A stretch of 64,000 nt of DNA from CAWVWD01 sp965662365 (GTDB taxonomy: Bacteria > Bacteroidota > Bacteroidia > Chitinophagales > Saprospiraceae), in contig CBFIHR010000011.1 in NCBI GenBank assembly GCA_965662365.1, positions 1-64,000 of the forward strand. Direction: 5' to 3'. The first letter of the stretch is position 1. Each line of letters starts with the position of its first letter. The translations under genes and the position numbers were made by a program. Positions 1 through 8,457 of the stretch are shown here, piece after piece. The notes below the pieces were generated by a model. It was not told where the DNA came from. It worked only from the letters and a program-made list of their open reading frames with translations, and searched no databases.

Positions 1-566
1 TCAGTAATATTGGAGCAGGTAGTTATACTTGTACGGTCACGGATGCTAATAATTGTACGGTTACGTCAAATACCGTTACGATCACCGAACCTGATCTTTT
101 ATCAATTAGTGATACCTCAATTGTAGATGATGATGGTAATGGCAGCATTGATATTACGCCAAGTGGTGGCACTACGCCATATCAATTTAACTGGAGTAAT
201 GGTGCAACAACAGAAGATCTAACCAGTCTTGCATCAGGTACCTATACCTTAACTTTAACTGATGCAAACGACTGTACAGCAATATTTACTTTTGATGTAT
301 TCAGTACAAATACTGAGCAGCGGAATATAAATGGATTAGATTTTAATGTTTATCCAAACCCTGCAAACAGTATTTTAAATATCAGTGTTAGTCAGAATGT
401 CAATGGACGGGTATTGCTTTATGATGTTAAAGGTCGTTTAATTCAAGATCAGCAAATCAACGGTAACCATCTGGTTCTTGATGTGAGTCAGTTAGCGACT
501 CAAGTGTATTTCCTACAAATTGTAACCGATGAAGGAGAAGTTACTTTTGAGGTATTAAAACAATAA
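1..566 (+). CDS. T9SS-sorted secreted repeat protein, 3' end only
   Basis: The reading frame is open from base 3 to the TAA at 564-566, so about 187 C-terminal residues are visible and the start lies outside the window. The visible part begins inside an SprB-type repeat (ending VTDANNCTV), then has a full repeat with the usual GGTTPYQFNWSNG opening and TLTDANDC ending. The last ~75 residues form a T9SS type A sorting domain: a VYPNPA motif, a 'LYDVKGRLI' strand and a short basic end (EVLKQ). Such proteins are exported by the Sec and type IX systems and either released or attached to the surface. The architecture is the same as the protein encoded at 54969-57494. The function of the missing N-terminal part cannot be judged. 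Confidence 0.88.
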   Translation, partial: SNIGAGSYTCTVTDANNCTVTSNTVTITEPDLLSISDTSIVDDDGNGSIDITPSGGTTPYQFNWSNGATTEDLTSLASGTYTLTLTDANDCTAIFTFDVFSTNTEQRNINGLDFNVYPNPANSILNISVSQNVNGRVLLYDVKGRLIQDQQINGNHLVLDVSQLATQVYFLQIVTDEGEVTFEVLKQ

Positions 567-655
567 GGAAAAAGACTAAGCGATATAGAATCAGAGAGCT
601 GGTAATAAATAAGTTTGAGAATAATATAAATGACGAGTTCTCAAATCTAAGTAAT

Positions 656-716
656 CGGTCATAAATAAGTACAACAAATTTTGAATTCTTTTTTGTATTT
701 ATTTATGATCGTTTTT
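656..716 (+). terminator. Hairpin terminator after the T9SS gene
   Basis: A long inverted repeat (656-676 with 691-711) pairs a CGGTCATAAATA arm with TATTTATGATCG, with a few wobble or mismatched pairs, and is followed by a T run. It lies 90 bp after the stop of the partial T9SS gene. A weaker small hairpin (614-621 with 638-645) precedes it. I see nothing else in 567-979 apart from very AT-rich DNA that must hold the promoter of the next gene. Confidence 0.7.
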
Positions 717-979
717 TTTATTAAAAACCTTACACTGTTGATTATCTTAAAAAATCGTTATTTTATCTTTTTCAATCTCTTAATTCAGCATCCTTTTTTA
801 GTTTAGCATTCAATTGATTTTATATAATATTTATTGTTGTATAATTCAAAAATTTAGCTTTACTGAATAGCGAAGTCTTGATTTTTTATTAAAAAAATAC
901 AATGTTCATCAAAGTCATTGTACTGGCATTGCTGGGTTAAGAAATTGAAAAATAATGATCTAACTAAATCAACTTTTTT

Positions 980-3076
980 ATGAAAAAAATATCGTTATCC
1001 TTTATATTAGTCATTGCATTACACTTTATACTATTACATCCACTTATGGCACAATTCATACATCCGCACACCGATGCAAAACCTGTCGAAGATACGATGC
1101 ACGGCATGATTCTAACCGATAATTATCAATGGTTAGAGGACAAAAACGATCCAAATGTAGTCGCTTGGACAAAAGCACAACATGAAGCGACCGTAAATTA
1201 TATAAATACTGTCCATGAACCGATAGAAGGTTTACGTGATGAGTTAGAAGCTTACATTGATAGAGATGTGATTTCGCCATTGTCGCAAGTCGCTGACAGA
1301 CAGTTTTTTACGATGCGTAAAAAAGGAGATAAGCAATCAAAATTATATACCAAAATCGACAGCAAAGATATTCTACTCTTCGACCCCGAACAAATTGACG
1401 AGTCGGGAACTTCGGCAATGTCGGGCAGAAGTTATACCAAAAAAGGCGATAAGGTGGCGATTGGCGTTCAGTCAAAAGGGGCAGAAATTCAAACGTATTA
1501 TATCATTGATACGAAAACAGGAAAAATCTTAGGCGAGCCGATTGAAGGTTTGAGAGGTTTTGCTTGGACAAATGATGAAAAACATGCCTACGTTTGGGTA
1601 CAAACGAGGGAAATGATTGATAAGCAACAGCCTTACAAGATTTATCGTCACAAAATTGGTGCGTCGAGAAGTTCAGACGAATTTCTATTAACGCCTTCAA
1701 ATCCCAAAAATGTGGCTTCGGTTTCTGATGCACGTTATGGCGGTGTAACGTTTTTTAGTGAAGGTGATTTTTATGCAACACACTCTTTGAAAATGAAAAA
1801 AATTGGTTCTAAAAAAGAACCAAAAGAGATTTATAGCAGCAAAAAATTCCGTGCCTATCCTTATGCTTTAGAGGACAAAATCTACATCTTTACGAATCAT
1901 GAAGCGCCGAATTTTAAAATGATGGTGACAGACAAAGACAAGCCTGAATTTGAAAATTGGACAGATTTATATCCAGAAGGCGAAACGGTTTTGGAAAGCT
2001 ATTCGATTACACCAAAATACTTGATTATTCAAGATAAAAAAGACGTGGTTAGTCGTGTGAAATTATATGACTTAAACGGAAAATTTATTAAAAATGTAGA
2101 ATTACCGGAAGTTGGAAATGTTTCGTCCGTTAGCTACAACCGTGATGTGGACAAGGTTTTCTTAGCGATGACTTCTTTCACTTCGCCTTACAAAATGTAC
2201 ACGTTGAACCCTGACGATTTAGCGAAAGCGACACCAAAATGGGAATTGTACTACGAGCAAGAAGTACCGATTGACATGTCCGATATCGAAGCGAAAATCG
2301 ATTTTTACACCTCTAAAGATGGTACAAAAGTTCCAATTTTTATTATTCACAAAAAAGGCATCAAATTAGATGGCAATAATCCGACTTTACTTTATGGTTA
2401 CGGTGGGTTTAATGTTGGAATGTCGCCTTCATTCATCGGAAGTCGTGCGATGTTTGTGAATCGTGGTGGTGTTTATGCGATTGCTTGCTTGCGAGGTGGC
2501 GATGAATATGGCGAGAAATGGCATCAAGACGGCATGCTATTTAAAAAGCAAAATACGTTTGATGATTTTATCGCAGCAGGTGAATATTTGATTTCAGAAA
2601 ATTATACAAATACCGAAAAACTAGCGATTCAAGGTGGTTCAAATGGTGGCTTGTTAGTTGGTGCAGTAATCACGCAGCGACCAGATTTGTTTAAAGCAGC
2701 AATTTGTGCCGTGCCGTTATTGGATATGGTTCGTTTCCACAAGTTCTTGATTGCTCGTTATTGGATTCCAGAATATGGCGACCCGGACAAAAAAGACGAG
2801 TTCCAAAATATCTTATCGTATTCGCCTTATCATAATATCCGGATGGGTATAAATACGCCTACGACTTTGGTAACAGCAGGTGAAAATGATACAAGGGTTG
2901 ATCCGTTACACGCTAAAAAATTCGTGGCAGCACTTCAGAATAATCCTGGTCAGAAAAATCCAATTATGCTCTACATGGATTTTGATAGTGGACACGGTTC
3001 GGGTCAATCGACAGAGAAAACGATTAATAATTTGGAGTTGCAGATGCGGTTTATTATGCGGGAATTGGGGATGTAA
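980..3076 (+). CDS. Secreted prolyl oligopeptidase (S9A family)
   Basis: This 698-residue protein is a serine peptidase that cleaves short peptides after proline. Residues 1-25 are a signal peptide ending LMAQ, so it probably acts in the periplasm. The N-terminal two thirds are the seven-bladed propeller; the C-terminal alpha/beta-hydrolase domain begins near residue 450 and carries the S9A hallmarks. The nucleophile is Ser554 in GGSNGG, the acid is Asp637 in ENDTRVDP and the base is His672 in DSGHGSG. The length fits the family (about 690-720). It stands alone, facing a convergent Nudix gene with a shared strong terminator between them. No cofactor or partner is expected. Family assignment is secure; the natural substrate is unknown. 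Confidence 0.95.
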   Translation: MKKISLSFILVIALHFILLHPLMAQFIHPHTDAKPVEDTMHGMILTDNYQWLEDKNDPNVVAWTKAQHEATVNYINTVHEPIEGLRDELEAYIDRDVISPLSQVADRQFFTMRKKGDKQSKLYTKIDSKDILLFDPEQIDESGTSAMSGRSYTKKGDKVAIGVQSKGAEIQTYYIIDTKTGKILGEPIEGLRGFAWTNDEKHAYVWVQTREMIDKQQPYKIYRHKIGASRSSDEFLLTPSNPKNVASVSDARYGGVTFFSEGDFYATHSLKMKKIGSKKEPKEIYSSKKFRAYPYALEDKIYIFTNHEAPNFKMMVTDKDKPEFENWTDLYPEGETVLESYSITPKYLIIQDKKDVVSRVKLYDLNGKFIKNVELPEVGNVSSVSYNRDVDKVFLAMTSFTSPYKMYTLNPDDLAKATPKWELYYEQEVPIDMSDIEAKIDFYTSKDGTKVPIFIIHKKGIKLDGNNPTLLYGYGGFNVGMSPSFIGSRAMFVNRGGVYAIACLRGGDEYGEKWHQDGMLFKKQNTFDDFIAAGEYLISENYTNTEKLAIQGGSNGGLLVGAVITQRPDLFKAAICAVPLLDMVRFHKFLIARYWIPEYGDPDKKDEFQNILSYSPYHNIRMGINTPTTLVTAGENDTRVDPLHAKKFVAALQNNPGQKNPIMLYMDFDSGHGSGQSTEKTINNLELQMRFIMRELGM

Positions 3077-3125
3077 TTCTCCTGTAGATGCAGGTTATCC
3101 CGATTTTTATCGGAGCATATTTTTT

Positions 3126-3159
3126 AGTGAGCAGTTGATTTTTAAATCAACTGCTCACT
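3126..3159. terminator. Bidirectional terminator, 16-bp perfect stem
   Basis: Bases 3126-3141 and 3144-3159 are exact inverted complements around a two-base centre, with A/T-rich flanks on both sides. The hairpin lies between the convergent peptidase and Nudix genes and can terminate both. A small CCGAT/ATCGG palindrome lies just before it at about 3098-3113. Confidence 0.85.
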
Positions 3160-3164
3160 TTATT

Positions 3165-3725
3165 TCACTCAAACAATTCCGGAAACATCAAATAAGCCTT
3201 CATAATCACACTGACCGAATCGCCGACCCAAAATTGACCGTTTTTGACCATTTCAATGACTTCTTTTGGAGATTTTAAAATAACTTCGATTTCCTCTGTG
3301 ATTTCTAATTTTTGGGTCGTATTAATTTCCACATTTTTGGCTAAAAAGCCGTGTGCTACATTGTAGATTTTGGTTGGACAATTGCAAAATTTACCGATGT
3401 AAATTAAGTTCTCTTCGGTTGTAATAATGCCTGCTTCCTCTTCTAATTCCGCTAAAGCCGAGGCTTTGAGCGATTTTCCCTCTTGCTGAAAACCGGCAGG
3501 AATTTCAATAATTACATCGCCCAAACCATGTTTATATTGCTGAATTAAAACGATTTGATTATCTTTTGTAATCGGTAGAACCATCGCTACATCGCCCATC
3601 GGTGAGATAAAATAGTCATCGACTTCTACGCCGCTCGCTAATCGAACCGTATGATGTTTTATCGGAAACCATTTTGATGGCGAAACGTCTTTTTCGGAGA
3701 GAATTTCCCACTTTTTCATAATCAT
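3165..3725 (-). CDS. Nudix hydrolase, ADP-ribose pyrophosphatase-like, with a degenerate Nudix box
   Basis: The 186-residue protein has the fold order and length of the ADP-ribose/ADP-sugar pyrophosphatase group of Nudix enzymes, which hydrolyse NDP-X compounds using Mg2+. The expected beta strand plus box is at residues 78-100 (GFQQEG...ELEEEAGI). The helix acids E93, E95-E97 region and the closing AGI are kept. However, the usual Glu at box position 7 is Lys and the usual Arg before the first catalytic Glu is Ala. This could mean altered activity or a pseudo-enzyme. Two ATG codons (residues 1 and 3) are equally possible starts. It is convergent with the peptidase gene and is followed upstream by a second, canonical Nudix gene on the same strand. 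Confidence 0.85.
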   Translation of the reverse strand: MIMKKWEILSEKDVSPSKWFPIKHHTVRLASGVEVDDYFISPMGDVAMVLPITKDNQIVLIQQYKHGLGDVIIEIPAGFQQEGKSLKASALAELEEEAGIITTEENLIYIGKFCNCPTKIYNVAHGFLAKNVEINTTQKLEITEEIEVILKSPKEVIEMVKNGQFWVGDSVSVIMKAYLMFPELFE

Positions 3726-3895
3726 TTTTATTTACACGAATACGTCATTTGGGGTAGTAACTTTTTTGAATTTAAAAGGACTTTTTTTAGTAATCTGAAA
3801 GTGGAATATCGTGCTTAATATGTGCTGATAACTGATTTTCAAGAAAACTAAAATTTATTCAATATTCTGTTGGATAGTTTTTTGCAAGCTACGAA

Positions 3896-4444
3896 TTATT
3901 TCAAAAACTCTTTTTTGATAATTAATTTATCTCGATGGGTTTTAAAATTTCCTGTTCGACGACTCTCAAAGTATAATTTTAAAGTTTGTTTTGAGGAGGA
4001 AAACGCAATATCGTCCCATGGAATTTCGGCTTCGTCAAATAGCTTGACTTCCGTACTTTCTTCACCAATTCCAAATTTTCCATCAATCAAATTTCCTAAA
4101 AAGTGCATATAAACTTGATTGATTTGTGGGATATCATAGATCAAATGTAAGGATGTGATTTCGACTCTGGCCAGTGCCTCTTCCCAAACTTCTCGCATTG
4201 CTCCCTCTTCGACTGTTTCTCCATTTTCTAAATAGCCGCCGGGTACGTTCCAAAAACCTTTTCGAGGTTCAATCGCACGACGGCACAATAAAACTTTATC
4301 CTCCCAGATTGGTAAGCAACCCGTGACAATATTCGGATTTTGATAGTGTATCATTTGACAATTTTCACAATGAAAACGAGGAATCGTATCGTTCGGAATA
4401 TTACCAAACGATATTTTATGACCGCAATTGCTACAAAAATTCAT
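3896..4444 (-). CDS. Nudix hydrolase with N-terminal zinc ribbon
   Basis: The 182-residue protein opens with a zinc ribbon, CSNCG near residue 5 and CENC near residue 27, as in NudC-like and ribbon-type Nudix proteins. The Nudix box is well kept: GGYLENGE, then REVWEEA with Arg and all catalytic Glu in place. The position normally held by the last Gly is Leu, which is common in this subgroup. The substrate is probably a nucleotide-sugar or dinucleotide but cannot be told from sequence. The 170-bp gap to the next Nudix gene downstream is AT-rich and has no obvious terminator, so the two may share a transcript. Confidence 0.9.
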   Translation of the reverse strand: MNFCSNCGHKISFGNIPNDTIPRFHCENCQMIHYQNPNIVTGCLPIWEDKVLLCRRAIEPRKGFWNVPGGYLENGETVEEGAMREVWEEALARVEITSLHLIYDIPQINQVYMHFLGNLIDGKFGIGEESTEVKLFDEAEIPWDDIAFSSSKQTLKLYFESRRTGNFKTHRDKLIIKKEFLK

Positions 4445-4468
4445 TGAAGTAAATGTTAAATATTAATT

Positions 4469-4540
4469 ATTAACTATTTGACGGCGACCGAAATCACATC
4501 GGTAACATACCGAAATTTTGAATGAAGTAAAATAGTTAAT
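4469..4540. repeat. Structured intergenic palindrome between divergent genes
   Basis: Arms ATTAACTATTT (4469-4479) and AAATAGTTAAT (4530-4540) are inverted complements. Between them is a second small hairpin, ACCGA...TCGGT, and the word CCGAAAT occurs twice. The outer arms resemble those of the palindrome at 33808-33869. The element lies between the divergent Nudix and AraC-type genes, so it is in a promoter region rather than a simple terminator position. Confidence 0.55.
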
Positions 4541-4704
4541 ACTTAAAACTGCTGTTTATTATCAAAAAAATCACATTTGTCGGAAAAAAAGCGTTTTCTA
4601 AAATTGTCTTTTTATCATTGTGATTCATAAAACAAAAACGTTAACCGTTCTTTGTTTTTAAGGACATTAATAGCTGTATTTTGTTCACATAAAAAAATAC
4701 AGTT

Positions 4705-5604
4705 ATGTATTCAAATAAGCCTTTCGTTGTTACACAAGATAGCATGCCGATGAATTTTCGTCGTCAAGATGCTAATTATATTGTTTATTCTCAACTCAAA
4801 ACGCTTCACGCACAACCGAAACCTAACTATGGCATCGGTATCAAATACGTACTTAGCGGTAAGGAACAACATTCTGTCAATGGTAAAACGATGAATGTCT
4901 TGCCGCACCAGTTTTTATTGGTTAATCATCAAAGCGAAGTTGGCTGTATCATTCAATCACAGGAGATTGTGAAAAGTGTCTATTTGCATCTGAATACAAA
5001 GATGGTCAACGATGTGCATCGTACATTGACAACGACTACAGAGCAGCTTTTAGATGAGCCTTTCGGCAAAAATAGCCATTCGTCCTTTCAGTGTTTTGAG
5101 CGAACATATAATGCTCATCAAAGTAATTTGGGGTTGTACGTGCTGCAAGTGAGCAGTTTAATAGATAAACATCCAGATCACAACTTTTCTGATAACTTAT
5201 ATTATCAGTTAGCCGAAAACATGGTGATTAGTCAAAGTGAGGAGTTTGAGCGAATGAATGCAATTAAAGCGAAGAAAGCTTCAACTCGTGAAGAGTTGTA
5301 TCGCCGCCTTTTAGTCGCTAAAGATTATATCGAAGCTAATTTTGATAAAAAGATAGAAATAGAAACTATTGCTCGTATTGCGAATGTATCGACTTTTCAC
5401 TTTTTTCGTACGTTTAAGCAAGTTTTTAAAACTTCGCCACATCAATATATTTTGACTTTACGTCTCAAAAAAGCGGCTCAACTTTTGAAAAAACGACAAT
5501 ATTCTATTACAGATATCGCTTATCAAATAGGGTTTGCAGACATTCATGCGTTTAGTAAGGCTTTTAAGAAAAACTATGGAGTTGCTCCGTCGCATTTCAG
5601 ATAG
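4705..5604 (+). CDS. AraC-family transcriptional regulator
   Basis: The 299-residue protein has an N-terminal cupin-like sensing region (roughly residues 20-170) and a C-terminal AraC/XylS DNA-binding domain at about 205-299. The latter holds two helix-turn-helix units: IETIARIANVSTFHFFRTFK and, after the linker RLKKAAQLL, ITDIAYQIGFADIHAFSKAF. The ending YGVAPSHFR is typical for the family. It probably activates transcription when a small ligand binds the cupin part. The convergent TonB-dependent receptor is a possible target by proximity only. It is transcribed alone and ends at a strong hairpin. Confidence 0.92.
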   Translation: MYSNKPFVVTQDSMPMNFRRQDANYIVYSQLKTLHAQPKPNYGIGIKYVLSGKEQHSVNGKTMNVLPHQFLLVNHQSEVGCIIQSQEIVKSVYLHLNTKMVNDVHRTLTTTTEQLLDEPFGKNSHSSFQCFERTYNAHQSNLGLYVLQVSSLIDKHPDHNFSDNLYYQLAENMVISQSEEFERMNAIKAKKASTREELYRRLLVAKDYIEANFDKKIEIETIARIANVSTFHFFRTFKQVFKTSPHQYILTLRLKKAAQLLKKRQYSITDIAYQIGFADIHAFSKAFKKNYGVAPSHFR

Positions 5605-5611
5605 CAGTTTT

Positions 5612-5662
5612 CAGATAGCAGTTTTTAGTAATTCTAATTCCACTACTAAAAACTGCTATCTG
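5612..5662. terminator. Bidirectional terminator, 19-bp perfect stem
   Basis: Bases 5612-5630 and 5644-5662 are exact inverted complements around a 13-base loop. The outer word CAGATAGCAGTTT is also present as an extra direct copy starting at 5599, so the stem arm looks duplicated. It separates the convergent regulator and receptor genes. Confidence 0.85.
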
Positions 5663-5670
5663 CCTACTAT

Positions 5671-8121
5671 TTAAAATCCTCCATCCTCGAAGTTTCCGCC
5701 ATTAGGTCGACCGCCGCCACGACGTTTGTTTTGATTCAAGCGATAATTCAAGGCTAAAGTAAATTGTCGAACACGCCATTGAAAAAATCCTTCGGTATAG
5801 AAGTTAGATTCATCAACGATATAGTTTCTGGCTCTGGTATTGAATACATCATTGACACTGAAAGTCAAAGTTCCTTTTTTCTTAAAAACGTCTTTGCTTG
5901 CCGCAATATCTAAATGATAAATCGCCCTTTGCGATCCTTGTACGGTAATTCTTGGCGCTCGATAATTACCACGGATTTGGACATCAACTTGTTTTGCAAT
6001 TGTCATGCGAGAAGTCAAACGCCCGAACCAAGTATAAGTATCGCCATAAAGACTTTCATCGTAAGATGTACCGTCAGTAATCGAGCGGAAAAAGTTCGCA
6101 TCACCATTCAAACGCCACCATTTGTAAGGGTTATAAGAGAAATTAACCTCCAAACCATACGAGTTATCAATACCAATATTTTGAGGTAAAGTGACACTAA
6201 ATCCTGTCGAATCTACATTTCTAACTCTAAAGATTACACCTTCTGTGTAACGATAATAAACCGAAGAGCTCACTGACCCTTTTTCAAAGTATTTTAAATA
6301 ACCGGCTTCAAGTGAGTGCGTAAATTCAGGATTGACATCAGGATTCCCTGCGAAGAAGTTTCGAGCATCGCTAAACGAAAAGAATGGATTCAACTCCCAA
6401 AAACCAGGGCGACGGATACGACGAGAATAACTGACTTGAACAGCGTCTTTTTCCGTAAATTCATAATTTAAGAAAGCACTCGGGAATAAATTTCCATAAA
6501 GTCGAGGATTGCGTTCTTGTGTTTCGACTAAGAAGGTTTCGATATCCGAATATTCGTAACGCAAACCGAATTGATAAGAAAATTTACCGAATTTATCGCC
6601 AACTGTTGCATAAGCCGCATAAATATTTTCGGTATATTCCAAATCATTAGAAAAGTTAGTCAGAGTCGTCCATTCATTATTATCCAAAGTTTCGACCATC
6701 ACGTCATTACTGACATTTCGCAAGTTCAAACGGATACCTGTTTCGAACATTCCATCTTCCTTAAATGGATGTTTATAATCTGTTTGAATCAAGAAATTCG
6801 TAAAGTTCTCATCGTTATTCGAGCGTTGATTTAAGATATTTCCTGTAGCCTGATTATCACTGTTATAAAAAGTCTCCGTAATATCTGAGCGTTCTACTTC
6901 GCCACTTTGACTGTATTGAATATCAGCCGTCCAAAGTTGTTCTTTTTTGTCAAACTTTTTCTTAAAATTAATAGAATATTCCAATTTCGATTCGTCTTCG
7001 ATTTCATCATCAATTCGTTCAGAATAACCAATATAATTCTCCATTGACGCTAAGTTCCAATAATCTCGATAAGTTAAAGTCGTAACATTTTTATCAATAC
7101 CAACTCGGTAAGCCAAAGCACCTGTTAAAGTGATTTTGTCCGTTGCAAAAAAGTCGATGCCAGTACGAATATTATTGGACCAACCACCACGAACATGATT
7201 TCTATCCATATCGGTAATAAATGTAGAATCACCTTGATACAACTCTTGATACAAGCCGCCTCGACCTGGGCCTTTTTGGTAACGAACACCATAATTGACA
7301 AAGAAATTAACCTTATCTCGACGATAGTTTAGATTAATCGCAGCACCGTACAAATCTGGATAACCAACGTTAAAATCAAACGAGCCATTTACGCCTTTTT
7401 TCTTCTCTTTTTTTAAGACGATATTAATAATTCCCGTCATACCTTCTGCATCATAACGAGCTGAAGGATTGGTCACTACTTCCACTTTGTCAATCATATT
7501 CGCTGGAATATTGCGTAAGCCGCTACCATCAGAACCGATTAAGCTGGAAGGTTTTCCATCTACTAAAATCCGTACATTTCCTTGTCCTCTAAGGCTTACA
7601 TTACCTTCTACATCGACCGTAACCGAAGGGACATTATCCAAAATATCGGAAGCACTTCCACCTTGATTTGCCAAGTCTTTTCCAACATTAAACACTTTTT
7701 TATCTAAATTGAATTGCATCGTGCTGCGTTCTGCACGCACTTCGACTTCTGCCAAAGCGACTGAAGAAGGAGTTAATTGAATTAAACCTAAGTCAAGAAT
7801 AGGTTCGTTCTTCTTGACGATAATGTCGCCGATTGTCTTTTTGGTATATGAAATAAATTCAATGGTAAGGTAATAATTACCGGGTGTGATATCAATCTTG
7901 AATATTCCTAAATCATCAGTAACCGTTCCAGTTACTAAGCTGCTATCTATTGCATTATATAAGGCGACAGTTGTATAACTCATGGGTTGTTTTGTCTCCG
8001 AATCTTCGATTTTTCCTTTAATAATGTTTTTAGCATTCGTTTCTTGTGGTTGTGCAATCGCAATATTGACACACCATAAACACATTGTAATAAAACTAAA
8101 AAAGTATTTTGTATTAATCAT
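5671..8121 (-). CDS. TonB-dependent receptor, outer-membrane beta-barrel family
   Basis: The product imports an unknown ligand across the outer membrane with energy from TonB. From the start chosen here it is 816 residues. I prefer the ATG at 8119-8121 over one 45 bp upstream, because it gives a clean signal peptide (MINTKYFFSFITM... ending AIAQ). Next come a carboxypeptidase-regulatory-like Ig domain (KGKIEDSETKQPMSYTTVAL), a plug domain with the phrases LDNVPSVTVDVEGNVSLRGQG and VEVVTNPSARYDAEGMTGIINI, and a long barrel. The tail is Gly- and Arg-rich (RRGGGRPNGG). This group is not SusC-like and has no SusD partner here. It resembles the receptor at 24520-26946. Confidence 0.93.
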   Translation of the reverse strand: MINTKYFFSFITMCLWCVNIAIAQPQETNAKNIIKGKIEDSETKQPMSYTTVALYNAIDSSLVTGTVTDDLGIFKIDITPGNYYLTIEFISYTKKTIGDIIVKKNEPILDLGLIQLTPSSVALAEVEVRAERSTMQFNLDKKVFNVGKDLANQGGSASDILDNVPSVTVDVEGNVSLRGQGNVRILVDGKPSSLIGSDGSGLRNIPANMIDKVEVVTNPSARYDAEGMTGIINIVLKKEKKKGVNGSFDFNVGYPDLYGAAINLNYRRDKVNFFVNYGVRYQKGPGRGGLYQELYQGDSTFITDMDRNHVRGGWSNNIRTGIDFFATDKITLTGALAYRVGIDKNVTTLTYRDYWNLASMENYIGYSERIDDEIEDESKLEYSINFKKKFDKKEQLWTADIQYSQSGEVERSDITETFYNSDNQATGNILNQRSNNDENFTNFLIQTDYKHPFKEDGMFETGIRLNLRNVSNDVMVETLDNNEWTTLTNFSNDLEYTENIYAAYATVGDKFGKFSYQFGLRYEYSDIETFLVETQERNPRLYGNLFPSAFLNYEFTEKDAVQVSYSRRIRRPGFWELNPFFSFSDARNFFAGNPDVNPEFTHSLEAGYLKYFEKGSVSSSVYYRYTEGVIFRVRNVDSTGFSVTLPQNIGIDNSYGLEVNFSYNPYKWWRLNGDANFFRSITDGTSYDESLYGDTYTWFGRLTSRMTIAKQVDVQIRGNYRAPRITVQGSQRAIYHLDIAASKDVFKKKGTLTFSVNDVFNTRARNYIVDESNFYTEGFFQWRVRQFTLALNYRLNQNKRRGGGRPNGGNFEDGGF

Positions 8122-8457
8122 GTTTTTGTTTGGTTTAAAAGTACATGTCTTTTTACAAAGAAACAACGGTAATTGTTTTAAGAAAAATAAAATCTTTGAA
8201 CGACACCTTTCTTAGTGCAAACGACAATTTTACATTTAATAGGACTTATTAGGTCAATGAAATTTCTATAAAAACAACATATGATATTCATGCAAATATG
8301 TAAAAAAGCCTTACATTTACTTCCTTTCAGTGGCAAATTTATAAACTATTAAAACACTTTAACTTGATGATACGGAATTGTGGCTTGATATTATGAGTTA
8401 AGTAATATGAGTTATTCCAAATAAGAATATTTAAGAAATTTCCCAATCTTTAATTTT
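8122..8457. other. Divergent promoter region, no gene seen
   Basis: This 336-bp AT-rich gap separates the divergent receptor and glycosidase/hydrolase genes and must hold both promoters. I could not pick a convincing -33/-7 pair in either direction and see no hairpin of note. An upstream ATG of the receptor frame at 8166 is less likely to be used. Confidence 0.5.
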
